From positions 1 through 38,669 of IMG/VR virus record IMGVR_UViG_3300030090_006472: DNA of 38,669 nt; one strand, given 5' to 3'. This DNA is from a virus. The stretch's first letter is position 1; each line of letters begins with the position of its first letter. Shown piece after piece: positions 6,744 to 14,290 of this stretch. The translations under genes were made by a program, and so were the position numbers. The notes below the pieces were generated by a model that was given only the letters and a program-made list of their open reading frames with translations, had not been told where the DNA came from and ran no database searches.

Positions 6744-6771
6744 GGGAGTCCTTCGGGACTCCCTTTTTTTT
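6744..6771 (+). terminator. Intrinsic terminator, probably bidirectional
   Basis: An 8-bp stem GGGAGTCC/GGACTCCC closed by a TTCG tetraloop (6752-6755) and followed by eight T (6764-6771). Four A before the stem give a short T run on the other strand, so it can also stop the convergent minus-strand transcript, whose last gene ends at 6770. Confidence 0.92.
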
Positions 6772-7903
6772 ATCCCATCGTTTGTCTCCAAACGGGCATA
6801 CCCGCAGTACCTCTTAAGAAAGAACCACCCTTTCCACCCAAGTCGCCTTTTCTGTCTTTGTTTCCTGCTCCTTGGTCTGGATTCATTCCTTTGTTTCTTT
6901 CCAACATCATTGGAACCATTTGAAGATTGGACCTGCTCGAACTATCTGTTATTTGTTGTTGAAGTTTCAACCCTGCGTTTTGACCTAATGATTCTGTGGC
7001 ACTTGAAACAATATTAGTAGTCTGTTCCATAACTTTTGCATCTGCAAGAATGTTAGGAAGTTTGGATGGTTGTATCACCATCTCTCCTTCTGATTTACCA
7101 CTTGAATCTTTTGAATCACCTATTACTGCCAGTGTAGGAGTCCCCGCGAAACCGCCCTTCGCCAAAGATGGTATTGGTTTTATTTCTTTTCTTTTTATTA
7201 TGTTATCTACTTTATTGTTTAATGAGTGTAGATTTACATTTATAATCTTACTTGTCATTCTTTTATCATATTGATTAGATTTTCTATTTTCATTTACATT
7301 GGTATCTGATTTATTGTGTGTGTTATTGATTGTTGTGTCATATTCGTTGGTTCTATTTGTGCTATTTTCATTTACAGATTTTAATCTATTCGATACACTG
7401 TTTTGATTTAAATTCTTAAAGGTTTTAACTTTGTTCATATTCATGATGTTTGAAATGTTTTTATATTTGTTTACTACTGTGTTATTGTTGACACTGGTAT
7501 TGTTGTTTTCTTTTTGAATCGTATCGGACTTCTCTGCGGGTATTCTTATGATTTGAGGAACACTTATTTGATTTGTGAAGTTGTTCGCTATCAACTTTTC
7601 CTTGATGATAGTTGGTTTGGATACCAATGGTGTGTTGGTAATGTTTTGTATCTTATCCGCCAATTTTTCTAAAGATTCTCTATAGTCCACCGATTGAGTT
7701 TGTTCTGGTTGTGGAAATACTAATTTAGGTATCTTTAATGTGTCTGGATATATGGATGTTCTGTTAGCGAAAGAATAATTATTCAATATCCTTTTTTCCT
7801 TTTCAGTAGGTTTTACATCAGAGGAATCCGCATTTCCACTCTTTCTGGAGTCAAAATACGAGAGGACAGAGTTTCTTATAGACTTTGCTTTTCTTTTTGC
7901 CAT
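6770..7903 (-). CDS. Tape-measure-like tail protein (gp29 position)
   Basis: 377 residues. The N-terminus is basic (MAKRKAKSIRN). The middle (about 130-250) is a low-complexity, Asn/Lys/Ser-rich, probably extended or helical region. Near the C-terminus AKGGFAGTPTLAVIGDS...GEMVIQPSKLP matches the motif found near the end of many tail tape measures (GG...PTLA.VGE..PE.VIP). It starts four bases after the end of the frameshifted chaperone extension, so the order tube, chaperone with frameshift, tape measure copies lambda and P2. It is short for a tape measure (T4 gp29 is 590 residues); it could be a fragment of the system or another tail protein with the same C-terminal motif. The call is an inference from one motif and position. 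Confidence 0.5.
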   Translation of the reverse strand: MAKRKAKSIRNSVLSYFDSRKSGNADSSDVKPTEKEKRILNNYSFANRTSIYPDTLKIPKLVFPQPEQTQSVDYRESLEKLADKIQNITNTPLVSKPTIIKEKLIANNFTNQISVPQIIRIPAEKSDTIQKENNNTSVNNNTVVNKYKNISNIMNMNKVKTFKNLNQNSVSNRLKSVNENSTNRTNEYDTTINNTHNKSDTNVNENRKSNQYDKRMTSKIINVNLHSLNNKVDNIIKRKEIKPIPSLAKGGFAGTPTLAVIGDSKDSSGKSEGEMVIQPSKLPNILADAKVMEQTTNIVSSATESLGQNAGLKLQQQITDSSSRSNLQMVPMMLERNKGMNPDQGAGNKDRKGDLGGKGGSFLRGTAGMPVWRQTMG

Positions 7904-7907
7904 TTAA

Positions 7908-8129
7908 TTACCCATATGGTGTTGCTGATTTTTTGTTCTTCATTTCTAATTGTGCTAACTTTAATCTTTCGTTCTCACTTTCTATATATCCAATCAACTG
8001 TGCCACATAGACATCCCTTTCCCATGGCAACATATTTTCCATATCACTGAGATTATATTTGTGTATGTGAACCAATTGGAAATTTATCAGATAATAATCT
8101 TTAAGACTCAGATGGCTGAGTCCTAACCG
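7908..8129 (-). CDS. gp51/gpT-like chaperone extension read by -1 frameshift from gp26
   Basis: A 73-codon open frame, in the -1 frame of gp26, beginning at the slippery site and ending at TAA 7910-7908, four bases before the next start. Its sequence (DYYLINFQLVHIHKYNLSDM, then LPWERDVYVAQLIGYIESEN) has the 'Y..L.Q.....L..M.PWER..Y...L' pattern of small tail-assembly chaperone proteins. No ATG occurs before the middle of this conserved block (the codon at residue 30 of the 73), so independent initiation would lose half the domain. Frameshifting after Phe237 gives a 310-residue gp26-extension fusion, like lambda gpGT. Not previously listed as a gene because it lacks a start codon. Confidence 0.75.
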   Translation of the reverse strand, partial: RLGLSHLSLKDYYLINFQLVHIHKYNLSDMENMLPWERDVYVAQLIGYIESENERLKLAQLEMKNKKSATPYG

Positions 8130-8135
8130 AAAAAA
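8101..8135 (-). promoter_or_regulatory. Programmed -1 frameshift site: slippery heptamer plus hairpin
   Basis: Reading on the minus strand, the heptamer T TTT TTC (8135-8129) sits in the right register: zero-frame codons TTT-TTC, two codons before the gp26 stop. Two bases later an 11-bp stem starts: 8126-8116 pairs with 8111-8101 (one G-U pair), 4-base loop CCAT. Its GC-rich 7-bp core, GACTCAG/CTGAGTC, begins 6 bases after the slippery site. A -1 slip re-pairs both tRNAs as TTT-TTT and enters the 73-codon downstream frame. Confidence 0.8.
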
Positions 8136-8839
8136 TCCGATAACCCACTTAGAACCACCTCCCTCACCGTACCGTCTGATGTGGTGTATGGCACTTTCTT
8201 TTCTACTCTTGGAGAATCTAGAAAGAAATCTAGAACCTTTTCAAATTGTGTTCTTGTCATAGAATCAACAAACGAAGAAATTTCTTCCAAAGGCATTTGT
8301 GTTGCATCGATAGTTTCTTCTTTTGTCATCACCTTCTCTATACACGAAACCACAAGAGAATATAATGAACTAGGATCGTTGTAATCTATACCCTCACTTT
8401 GATTCATAAGTGTTTTTAGAGTAGGGTATTTTAGTTTTACTTTCACTGTATCCGAAATATCAACGGTGGTGTTTGCCAGTTCACCTTTTATTTCAATTTC
8501 GTCTAGATTTATATCCAATTCTATTTCTTCTTCTGTAAACGGACATATTATTTTTGGATTTACCTTTTCACTTACCGATTTGGACCTAAGTTTTAAAAAT
8601 AAGTATTCCACATCAAACAATGGCATAGAAGAAGCATCATCTATTTCATCAAAGCATACTTCTAATATGTTCTTAATCGCATTCAGGACTTCGGAATTGT
8701 TACCAGTCCCTTGTGCTAGAAGTAATATTTTTTCTTCTTTTACCAAAAAAGGACGAAAATTAGTCTTTTCGTTAGTTGATGGTATTGATGTTGTGTAAGT
8801 CGGAATATTCGCCGTCAAAAGATTTGATAATGTATTCAT
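8123..8839 (-). CDS. 26: Baseplate hub assembly protein gp26 (tail-assembly chaperone)
   Basis: 238 residues in the zero frame (T4 gp26: 208). The block TNFRPFLVKEEKILLLAQG, followed by MPLFDVEYLFLKLRSKSVSE and PFTEEEIELDI, is the signature of the T4 gp26 baseplate family. It is needed for hub assembly; by position between tube protein and tape measure it behaves like the lambda G chaperone. A ribosome site (AAGGAAA) precedes the ATG. The last codons carry the frameshift signal; most ribosomes would stop at 8123 and a fraction would make the longer fusion. It follows the tube-protein gene by 17 bases. Confidence 0.85.
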   Translation of the reverse strand: MNTLSNLLTANIPTYTTSIPSTNEKTNFRPFLVKEEKILLLAQGTGNNSEVLNAIKNILEVCFDEIDDASSMPLFDVEYLFLKLRSKSVSEKVNPKIICPFTEEEIELDINLDEIEIKGELANTTVDISDTVKVKLKYPTLKTLMNQSEGIDYNDPSSLYSLVVSCIEKVMTKEETIDATQMPLEEISSFVDSMTRTQFEKVLDFFLDSPRVEKKVPYTTSDGTVREVVLSGLSDFFG

Positions 8840-8856
8840 TGTATTTCCTTAATGTT

Positions 8857-9537
8857 TTATGAATTGTCGGGATCTGCGAGTCCACTCAGGTCTCCCCCTG
8901 TGTCAATTAAATTGCCTACTGATGAACTCAAGTATCCTGCACCTGCATATTTATAATCCCTATATTCAAATTGAACCTGAAGTCTTGCATAATCATTCAC
9001 CATGTTGAAACCATAATTCACAGGAAAAATGCTAATAGGGTAGCAGTCAGTAAATACATATGCAGCGGTATACTCATCAACGGAAGATCCACTCATGGTG
9101 TATACGATTAGGTTGTTGTTGTAAATATTTCCTCGACCTGCATTACTTCCATTTGCAATATTAACTTCTGAATCTACTAAACTGTCCATCCATGCCTCAA
9201 AGAAACTTCTTTCTCTAGAACCTTCGGACAGAGGGAATGTCATGACTAAACTGCTATCGAAAACTCTACCACAAGGAACATTGTGTGCAGGTCCATGAAA
9301 ATGTTCTTGTATTGCTGCCAAACTTCTTGATGGTAATATAACTGTTTCTGGTTGGTATAAATCTTCAATGTTGGCGGTATACTGTCTCATTTGAGGGTTT
9401 AATTCATCATTTGGGAGGCCCACGCCCGCATCGAATGACAAACCTGTATCCCAGAATGCCACATAATATCGTGAAGGTCTAGAAAGGCCTACTCTTGATA
9501 CTACATTTTGTTTGAAATCGTCAATTCCTGAAGACAT
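8857..9537 (-). CDS. Tail-tube-fold protein, gp54/gp19 type
   Basis: 226 residues. The segment RVFDSSLVMTFPLSEGSRERSF..WMDSLVD, later TDCYPISIFPVNYGF and LQVQFEYRDYKYAG, follows the layout of T4 tube-fold proteins: a beta sheet, an alpha helix near 'FEAWMDSL' and the late 'GC.PI......L.V.F.Y' strands of gp54. gp19 forms the tail tube and gp54 starts it on the baseplate. Size lies between T4 gp19 (163) and gp54 (320). Position before gp26 and the tape-measure-like gene suits either. A late promoter (9560-9567) and ribosome site (AAGGAAA) precede it. Confidence 0.75.
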   Translation of the reverse strand: MSSGIDDFKQNVVSRVGLSRPSRYYVAFWDTGLSFDAGVGLPNDELNPQMRQYTANIEDLYQPETVILPSRSLAAIQEHFHGPAHNVPCGRVFDSSLVMTFPLSEGSRERSFFEAWMDSLVDSEVNIANGSNAGRGNIYNNNLIVYTMSGSSVDEYTAAYVFTDCYPISIFPVNYGFNMVNDYARLQVQFEYRDYKYAGAGYLSSSVGNLIDTGGDLSGLADPDNS

Positions 9538-9559
9538 GTGTTTTCCTTTTATCTACTTT

Positions 9560-9567
9560 TATTTATA
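9560..9567 (-). promoter_or_regulatory. T4-type late promoter TATAAATA
   Basis: Reading on the minus strand the box is an exact TATAAATA, 22 bases before the ATG of the tube-fold gene, in the 44-base gap behind gp4. No -35 element is needed for T4 late promoters. Confidence 0.75.
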
Positions 9568-9581
9568 AGAAAAATAAACAA

Positions 9582-10016
9582 TTATGGCAAAATATCATCT
9601 TCAGTTAAGATAATAAAATCCCATCCTTTATTTACGCACACCTTATTTGCTGATTTCCACTTTGCTTCATTTACCGCAAATGTCATACATTCTCTAATAT
9701 ATGATTTTGTCTTCTTTTTCTTCTTTTCTGGTGCTTTAGTTTGTTTTTTTGGCTTCACTTCTATGACATATGTTTTTACTGAATTGTCTGATGATTTTAT
9801 TTCAGCAATGAAGTCTGGATAGTATCTGTGCATCTTTTTATCAACTGGTGAGTAGTATGGAATGGCAATTTCTTCACTTCCCCATCGAATAACATTTATG
9901 TTTTCGTCCAGATATTTACATACTCTTCTTTCCCATAAAGACCTACATACAATTTTTGTAGGGTCTCCTATATATTTTGATTTATTTTGGGGGTTGTATT
10001 TAGTTTTATATGGCAT
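9582..10016 (-). CDS. 4: Head completion nuclease gp4 (gp50/gp65)
   Basis: 144 residues (T4 gp4: 150). The N-terminus PYKTKYNPQNKSKYIGDPTK and the blocks RSLWER (E29), EEIAIPYYSPVDKKMHRYYPDF (D68) and YVIEVKPKKQTK (E86, K88) form a TnsA/PD-(D/E)xK nuclease core. T4 gp4 completes the filled head before tail joining and is thought to trim the packaged DNA end. A basic stretch (100-103 and before) may bind DNA. The ribosome site AGGGG precedes the ATG. It heads the minus-strand tail operon and is transcribed away from gp48. Confidence 0.92.
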   Translation of the reverse strand: MPYKTKYNPQNKSKYIGDPTKIVCRSLWERRVCKYLDENINVIRWGSEEIAIPYYSPVDKKMHRYYPDFIAEIKSSDNSVKTYVIEVKPKKQTKAPEKKKKKTKSYIRECMTFAVNEAKWKSANKVCVNKGWDFIILTEDDILP

Positions 10017-10035
10017 GATTATCCCCTAACATCGT

Positions 10036-10043
10036 TATATATA
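10036..10043. promoter_or_regulatory. Possible late promoter, palindromic TATATATA
   Basis: The only promoter-like box in the 45-base gap between divergent gp4 and gp48. TATATATA is one base from TATAAATA on either strand and is its own complement, so one box could serve both directions, about 18-20 bases from each start. Weak call. Confidence 0.3.
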
Positions 10044-10061
10044 TTGGTAAGGAGAACAAGC

Positions 10062-11030
10062 ATGACTTATTCGGGACAAAACCAAAACTGGACCACTGAG
10101 GGAACGGAAAATCATCCACAGGCGGGATTAGTATATCCCTTAGTGGGAGCAGGTAGTAAAGATTTACCTGTCATGATTCAGTTTGTTGCAAGACCTTACG
10201 AAAGCAAGACTTTGTTTAGAAGTGGTGGTGGTGATCCTAAAGATAGTACAAACATGGCAGTTATAACATTACCTCTACCAAGAGATATCAATAACAGTTC
10301 AAATGCATCATATAAAACTGCACAACTATCTAGAGGTGGACCCACTGACCCGAATCCTGGAGAAATTGCAGAGGATCTTCAAACTGGCGGAGGTGTCGTC
10401 GGTGCCCTTGGTCTTGCGGCAGGAATGGGTAGTATATATGATGTCGCTGGATATTTGGGTAAGAATCTATGGCTTGGTTGGTTAAAAGATTCTCTTGGTG
10501 TAGGTGAGTTCTTCGGTGAGTATCCTATGGATTTGAGAGACAATGTTTTTGCAGGTATGACATTTAGAAATCATCAATTTGCATGGACCTTTGTTCCTAA
10601 AACTGTAGATGAATGTAAAAGAGTGGCTGCTATTGGGGCCGCATTCACTACACTGTTGCATCCCACCAGAAATCCAAATACAAGTGCGGTATCTCAATTT
10701 GTCTCTAGAGTACTGCACCCACCCATGTGGAATATTTCGGTGTTTGATACCAGTGAAGGAAGTAAAGGAAATCGAAATAGATGGTTATTATATCCACAAT
10801 TATGTGTCTTATCGAGTTGTGTTGTTCGTACAAGACAAACTGAAAATGGACCTTGGATGGTAGCGGGTGAAGGAAGCAACGGACCTTGGCCGGCAGCGAC
10901 ACAAATCTCATGCAACTTCCTTGAGATTGAACCCAATATCAATATTGGAAGTAGAATTAGCAATAGAAGTAATTTCTTAAATTCATTCGATGTTGACGGT
11001 GGTTTTGCACCCGATGATTTGGGACTTTGA
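10062..11030 (+). CDS. 48: Baseplate tail-tube cap protein gp48
   Basis: 322 residues from ATG 10062, which follows a clear ribosome site (AAGGAG); an in-frame ATG at 9987 lies inside gp4 and is ignored. The middle block 'FAGMTFRNHQFAWTFVPKT, DECKRVAAIGAAFTTLLHP' is the typical gp48 pattern (F..R.H.F.W...PK...E.......F....P), and the N-terminus reads as a low-complexity linker followed by 'ITLPLPRDINNS', matching 'ILLPRS' of T4 gp48 (364 residues). gp48 caps the hub and together with gp54 starts tube assembly. It heads the plus-strand baseplate cluster. Confidence 0.8.
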   Translation: MTYSGQNQNWTTEGTENHPQAGLVYPLVGAGSKDLPVMIQFVARPYESKTLFRSGGGDPKDSTNMAVITLPLPRDINNSSNASYKTAQLSRGGPTDPNPGEIAEDLQTGGGVVGALGLAAGMGSIYDVAGYLGKNLWLGWLKDSLGVGEFFGEYPMDLRDNVFAGMTFRNHQFAWTFVPKTVDECKRVAAIGAAFTTLLHPTRNPNTSAVSQFVSRVLHPPMWNISVFDTSEGSKGNRNRWLLYPQLCVLSSCVVRTRQTENGPWMVAGEGSNGPWPAATQISCNFLEIEPNINIGSRISNRSNFLNSFDVDGGFAPDDLGL

Positions 11031-11054
11031 TTTTTAAATTAGAGGAAAATAAAA

Positions 11055-12116
11055 ATGTATTTTGAAAGTATGCCAAGAATCACATATCCCTTTCCTAACT
11101 TTCCAACTTTGGAAATGTTGGACATTTTCCGAAGAGTAGCATTCACTCAAAAAACATTGAACAATGCAGAAAATTGGACGAAGCACACTGTTGTTGAGGG
11201 ACAAAAACCAGAAGAGTTATCCACTCTATATTATGGTGATTCAAGATATTGGTGGGTAATTTTATTATCGAACAACATCATTGATTATAGAAATGAATGG
11301 CCAAAGACTTCAAAAGAAATTGCAAACATATTTGATAATTTTCTAAAAGGAAGAAGTTTATATGTCTTTGAGGATCTTCCTATTAAACAAGGAGATGTTG
11401 TTGTACGAAGAGATGTAACCGCTGAGGACGGAGACGGGAATCATACATCAAGTCTTGATATGAATTCATATGGTGTCGTGGACAACTACGATAGACTGCT
11501 TCATAAAATTGATGTTAAAAAGATAAGAGGAACGATATCCTCTGGTGATGAAATTTATATTTTCAGAAAAGGATTTACAGCACAAGGAAGTAGTGGTGCA
11601 TACCACCCAATAGCAGGATTTGGTCAAACTGGTTGTTATCAACCTTACTTTGGTGCTACTATGTGTGTCGAGATAACAGGACCTGAAAGTAATGATGTCC
11701 ATACACATTGGGGAACTTCTTGCAACACAGCAGGTAGCACTTTTGCAATCGTACAAAAAGCAACAGACATAAGAGATTCTGCCATAAAATTTAGATACAA
11801 ATCAGACGAAGCAAATCCATATGCATCGTACCCTGCATATGATGGTGGAGAATTACATGATGGACCAAGTGGAGACTTCTTCTCTTATAGCAATCTATGT
11901 GGTCTAACTGGTACAATTTTATATAACTATATGAAAGATAATCTCAGTGGTGAAATTACTGTAATTACAGTTTCTGAAGACATACTAGAAAAAAGTGATA
12001 AACATAGAACAATCAATATTCTTTCCCCCGGACTAATTGGACAATTACTGGATGAAGTAAAACTTCTATTAGGACCTGGTGTTCCAAGAGGAACGACAAG
12101 ACTTCTTGAGTATTAG
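11055..12116 (+). CDS. 53: Baseplate wedge protein gp53 with a large insertion
   Basis: 353 residues against 196 in T4. The N-terminal part matches gp53: TLEMLDIFRRVAFTQKT, then a LysM-like unit HTVVEGQKPEELSTLYYGDSR and 'WWVILLSNNIIDYRNEWP', as in T4 'PEELANAIYGNPQLYWVLLMCN'. The C-terminal helix (about 300-353, KHRTINILSPGLIGQLLDEV) is also gp53-like. Between them, residues about 115-295 form an insertion with several Tyr/Gly-rich strands and three Cys. gp53 closes the wedge and joins wedges to each other. Ribosome site AGAGGAAAA precedes the start; gp48 is 24 bases upstream and the next gene 8 bases downstream. Confidence 0.82.
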   Translation: MYFESMPRITYPFPNFPTLEMLDIFRRVAFTQKTLNNAENWTKHTVVEGQKPEELSTLYYGDSRYWWVILLSNNIIDYRNEWPKTSKEIANIFDNFLKGRSLYVFEDLPIKQGDVVVRRDVTAEDGDGNHTSSLDMNSYGVVDNYDRLLHKIDVKKIRGTISSGDEIYIFRKGFTAQGSSGAYHPIAGFGQTGCYQPYFGATMCVEITGPESNDVHTHWGTSCNTAGSTFAIVQKATDIRDSAIKFRYKSDEANPYASYPAYDGGELHDGPSGDFFSYSNLCGLTGTILYNYMKDNLSGEITVITVSEDILEKSDKHRTINILSPGLIGQLLDEVKLLLGPGVPRGTTRLLEY

Positions 12117-12124
12117 GATTTATT

Positions 12125-14284
12125 ATGGCAGATTCAGATGTACCAACAAAACAATTTGGACATGATATTAAGATTAATTCTATTATCATCGGTAAAATGG
12201 AAGTATCCGAAGGAGGGGTAATTCCTGGATTTAATATTGGTAATGCTCTTCAAATTTATCCAAATCCAGAGGGATTAGATGAGGCTGATCCTTTGCTTGG
12301 TTCATTTACAATTACATCGAGTATATTTACACCAGGAATGATAGGTAAGTTGAAGTTTCGAGATCCTGGAACAATGGGAGAAGCATTCAATATAAATGCC
12401 ACAGAGTATGTTCTTTTTGATGTAGAAACTCCAGGAAATCCAGATAGCAAAAAACAAATAAAAATGTGTGTGGAAGATGTTCACCATGTTGGTGATATGT
12501 CTTCAGAGCAACTTTCGGGTAAAGGTTCAAAGCAGGGTATTGGTTGGGAATTGAATTTAATTCCTTGCGAGTCATATTTACAAAACTGGGATGATTTAAA
12601 TTATCAAAAAGATGGTTTCATAGGAAAAATTGCTTCGGATGTTCCTTGGGAAACAAGTGGTGAAAAGGGTTTAGTGAATCAAATATTTGATAAGTATTTT
12701 TCACCGGGAGGAAAGTATAGCACATATTATGGTTCTGGAGGAGAAGGGGCTTCAGAAAACAAAATTGAAAATACTCTAAACACTGTTTGGTTAAAGAAAA
12801 ATCACAATCTATATCCTTGGGGTAAGGATGTATCACCACCAAATCTACTCCAGTTGTTAAATAGTTTAACGGAGTACGCAGTAACAGATGAACCAGATAG
12901 CAATGGTGTGAATTATGTATTTTATCAAGATATGGATGGTTGGCATTTTAAGTCCATAAGGTCAATTCTAAGAGAGGCTTCTGGGTTTATTGGAGAGGAC
13001 GATTCTGGAGATGTAAGTTCTGGTTTAAACAAATATTATATAACTGATTTTATCAATATTCCAACTACTGATGAAAACACACCAAATTACGATCCTAAAA
13101 TTTATTCTCTCATTTCATTCAACGAATGGAATCATTTGTCTTCTTGGGTGAGTGGAGCATATTCATGTTACTATGAATTGGTAAAACCAAACTATAGTGA
13201 TCCTTATTTTGATTATATGGACACGACTTCCATTCACCAAAGAAGAGGTGCTAATGAATGGGGTGATAGAGAAATTATAACTTATGATTATCACAGAGAT
13301 AGTCAAAAGTGGGGAGATATCAAGCAAGGCGGAAGAGTAGAAGAGTATAAACTATTAGCAGATCCAAGTGAAGATAGTATTTGGGATACATCAAAAACAT
13401 ATGAATCAAGAAAACACATATCAAATCCAATTTTTGGTTACTTCTCTCCCGCATATAACAAACAAGAAGAATTACCATATGACTTTATGGGAAGTGAATA
13501 TACTCAAGGAAAATATGGAAAAACAAACGATAAAATTTGGCAGACAATGCACGATTGTACAGACCTAGAGGCAAAAAATCTTTGGACAATACAAAACAAA
13601 ATTAAAAAACCAGTTAGACAAAATTATAAACAATATGTTGAAAAAAAGAATTTAAAAGAAAAATGGAATGTGTATAGACATTCAATTTGCTGTGACAAAG
13701 AAAATATAGAAAAGTATCAATTCCTTGCAGTCATTGATGATGCAAAATTAGTCCAAGATAATGATAGAGGTGGTATATACAATTATTCTTGGAGAGAAGT
13801 TGAGATGTGGCCTACTGATGATATTGAAACAATGAATCCAGATTCTGTTGTTTTAACAGACGAAGAAGCACCAATAACGATAGCAACTGTGCCGGGTGGG
13901 ATGGAAGGTAATATAGAAGACGAAGCAACAATGACGGCTGCATGGAACATAAATGAATTGTTCAACTCAATGGAGGGTGATAATGTTTTTGTTGGACCTG
14001 GTATAAATGTTGCTGATGACGATTTTAATGATTATCCCGAAGCATATCAAATGATGCCAGTTGGTGGGTACTTTAAGATAGATGATAACCCATGTGAAGT
14101 TGAAGACGGTGCAGATGTATATTTCCATAAACATCTAGTTCAAATGTATAAACTTCCAATGTATGTTTTAGAAGGTATGACAACAACAGGAGATGTAGAA
14201 AATAATTTCGGAGATGAACCAGTAGAAATCTTTTTCTTTGATGTGCCAAACGCACACGATGGTCTTTGCGATTGTCCATCATGA
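12125..14284 (+). CDS. Baseplate hub protein, gp27-like
   Basis: 719 residues. The segments PGFNIGNALQIYPNPEGLDE, 'LLGSFTITSSIFTPGMIGKLKFRDP', 'PWGKDVSPPNLLQLLNSLTEYAV' and 'GVNYVFYQDMDGWHFKSI' follow the plan of the T4-like gp27 hub in marine phages: first tube-like domain, then a long section ending in 'F..d.dGwhFrsl'. gp27 forms the trimeric torus on which the spike and tube sit. It is much longer than T4 gp27 (391); extra parts are an acidic C-terminal half ending DGLCDCPS. A partner carrying the last hub domain may be encoded at 16593-17441. Position between gp53 and gp25 supports a hub or wedge role. The family call is by pattern, not by strong identity. Confidence 0.65.
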   Translation: MADSDVPTKQFGHDIKINSIIIGKMEVSEGGVIPGFNIGNALQIYPNPEGLDEADPLLGSFTITSSIFTPGMIGKLKFRDPGTMGEAFNINATEYVLFDVETPGNPDSKKQIKMCVEDVHHVGDMSSEQLSGKGSKQGIGWELNLIPCESYLQNWDDLNYQKDGFIGKIASDVPWETSGEKGLVNQIFDKYFSPGGKYSTYYGSGGEGASENKIENTLNTVWLKKNHNLYPWGKDVSPPNLLQLLNSLTEYAVTDEPDSNGVNYVFYQDMDGWHFKSIRSILREASGFIGEDDSGDVSSGLNKYYITDFINIPTTDENTPNYDPKIYSLISFNEWNHLSSWVSGAYSCYYELVKPNYSDPYFDYMDTTSIHQRRGANEWGDREIITYDYHRDSQKWGDIKQGGRVEEYKLLADPSEDSIWDTSKTYESRKHISNPIFGYFSPAYNKQEELPYDFMGSEYTQGKYGKTNDKIWQTMHDCTDLEAKNLWTIQNKIKKPVRQNYKQYVEKKNLKEKWNVYRHSICCDKENIEKYQFLAVIDDAKLVQDNDRGGIYNYSWREVEMWPTDDIETMNPDSVVLTDEEAPITIATVPGGMEGNIEDEATMTAAWNINELFNSMEGDNVFVGPGINVADDDFNDYPEAYQMMPVGGYFKIDDNPCEVEDGADVYFHKHLVQMYKLPMYVLEGMTTTGDVENNFGDEPVEIFFFDVPNAHDGLCDCPS

Positions 14285-14290
14285 TAAATT

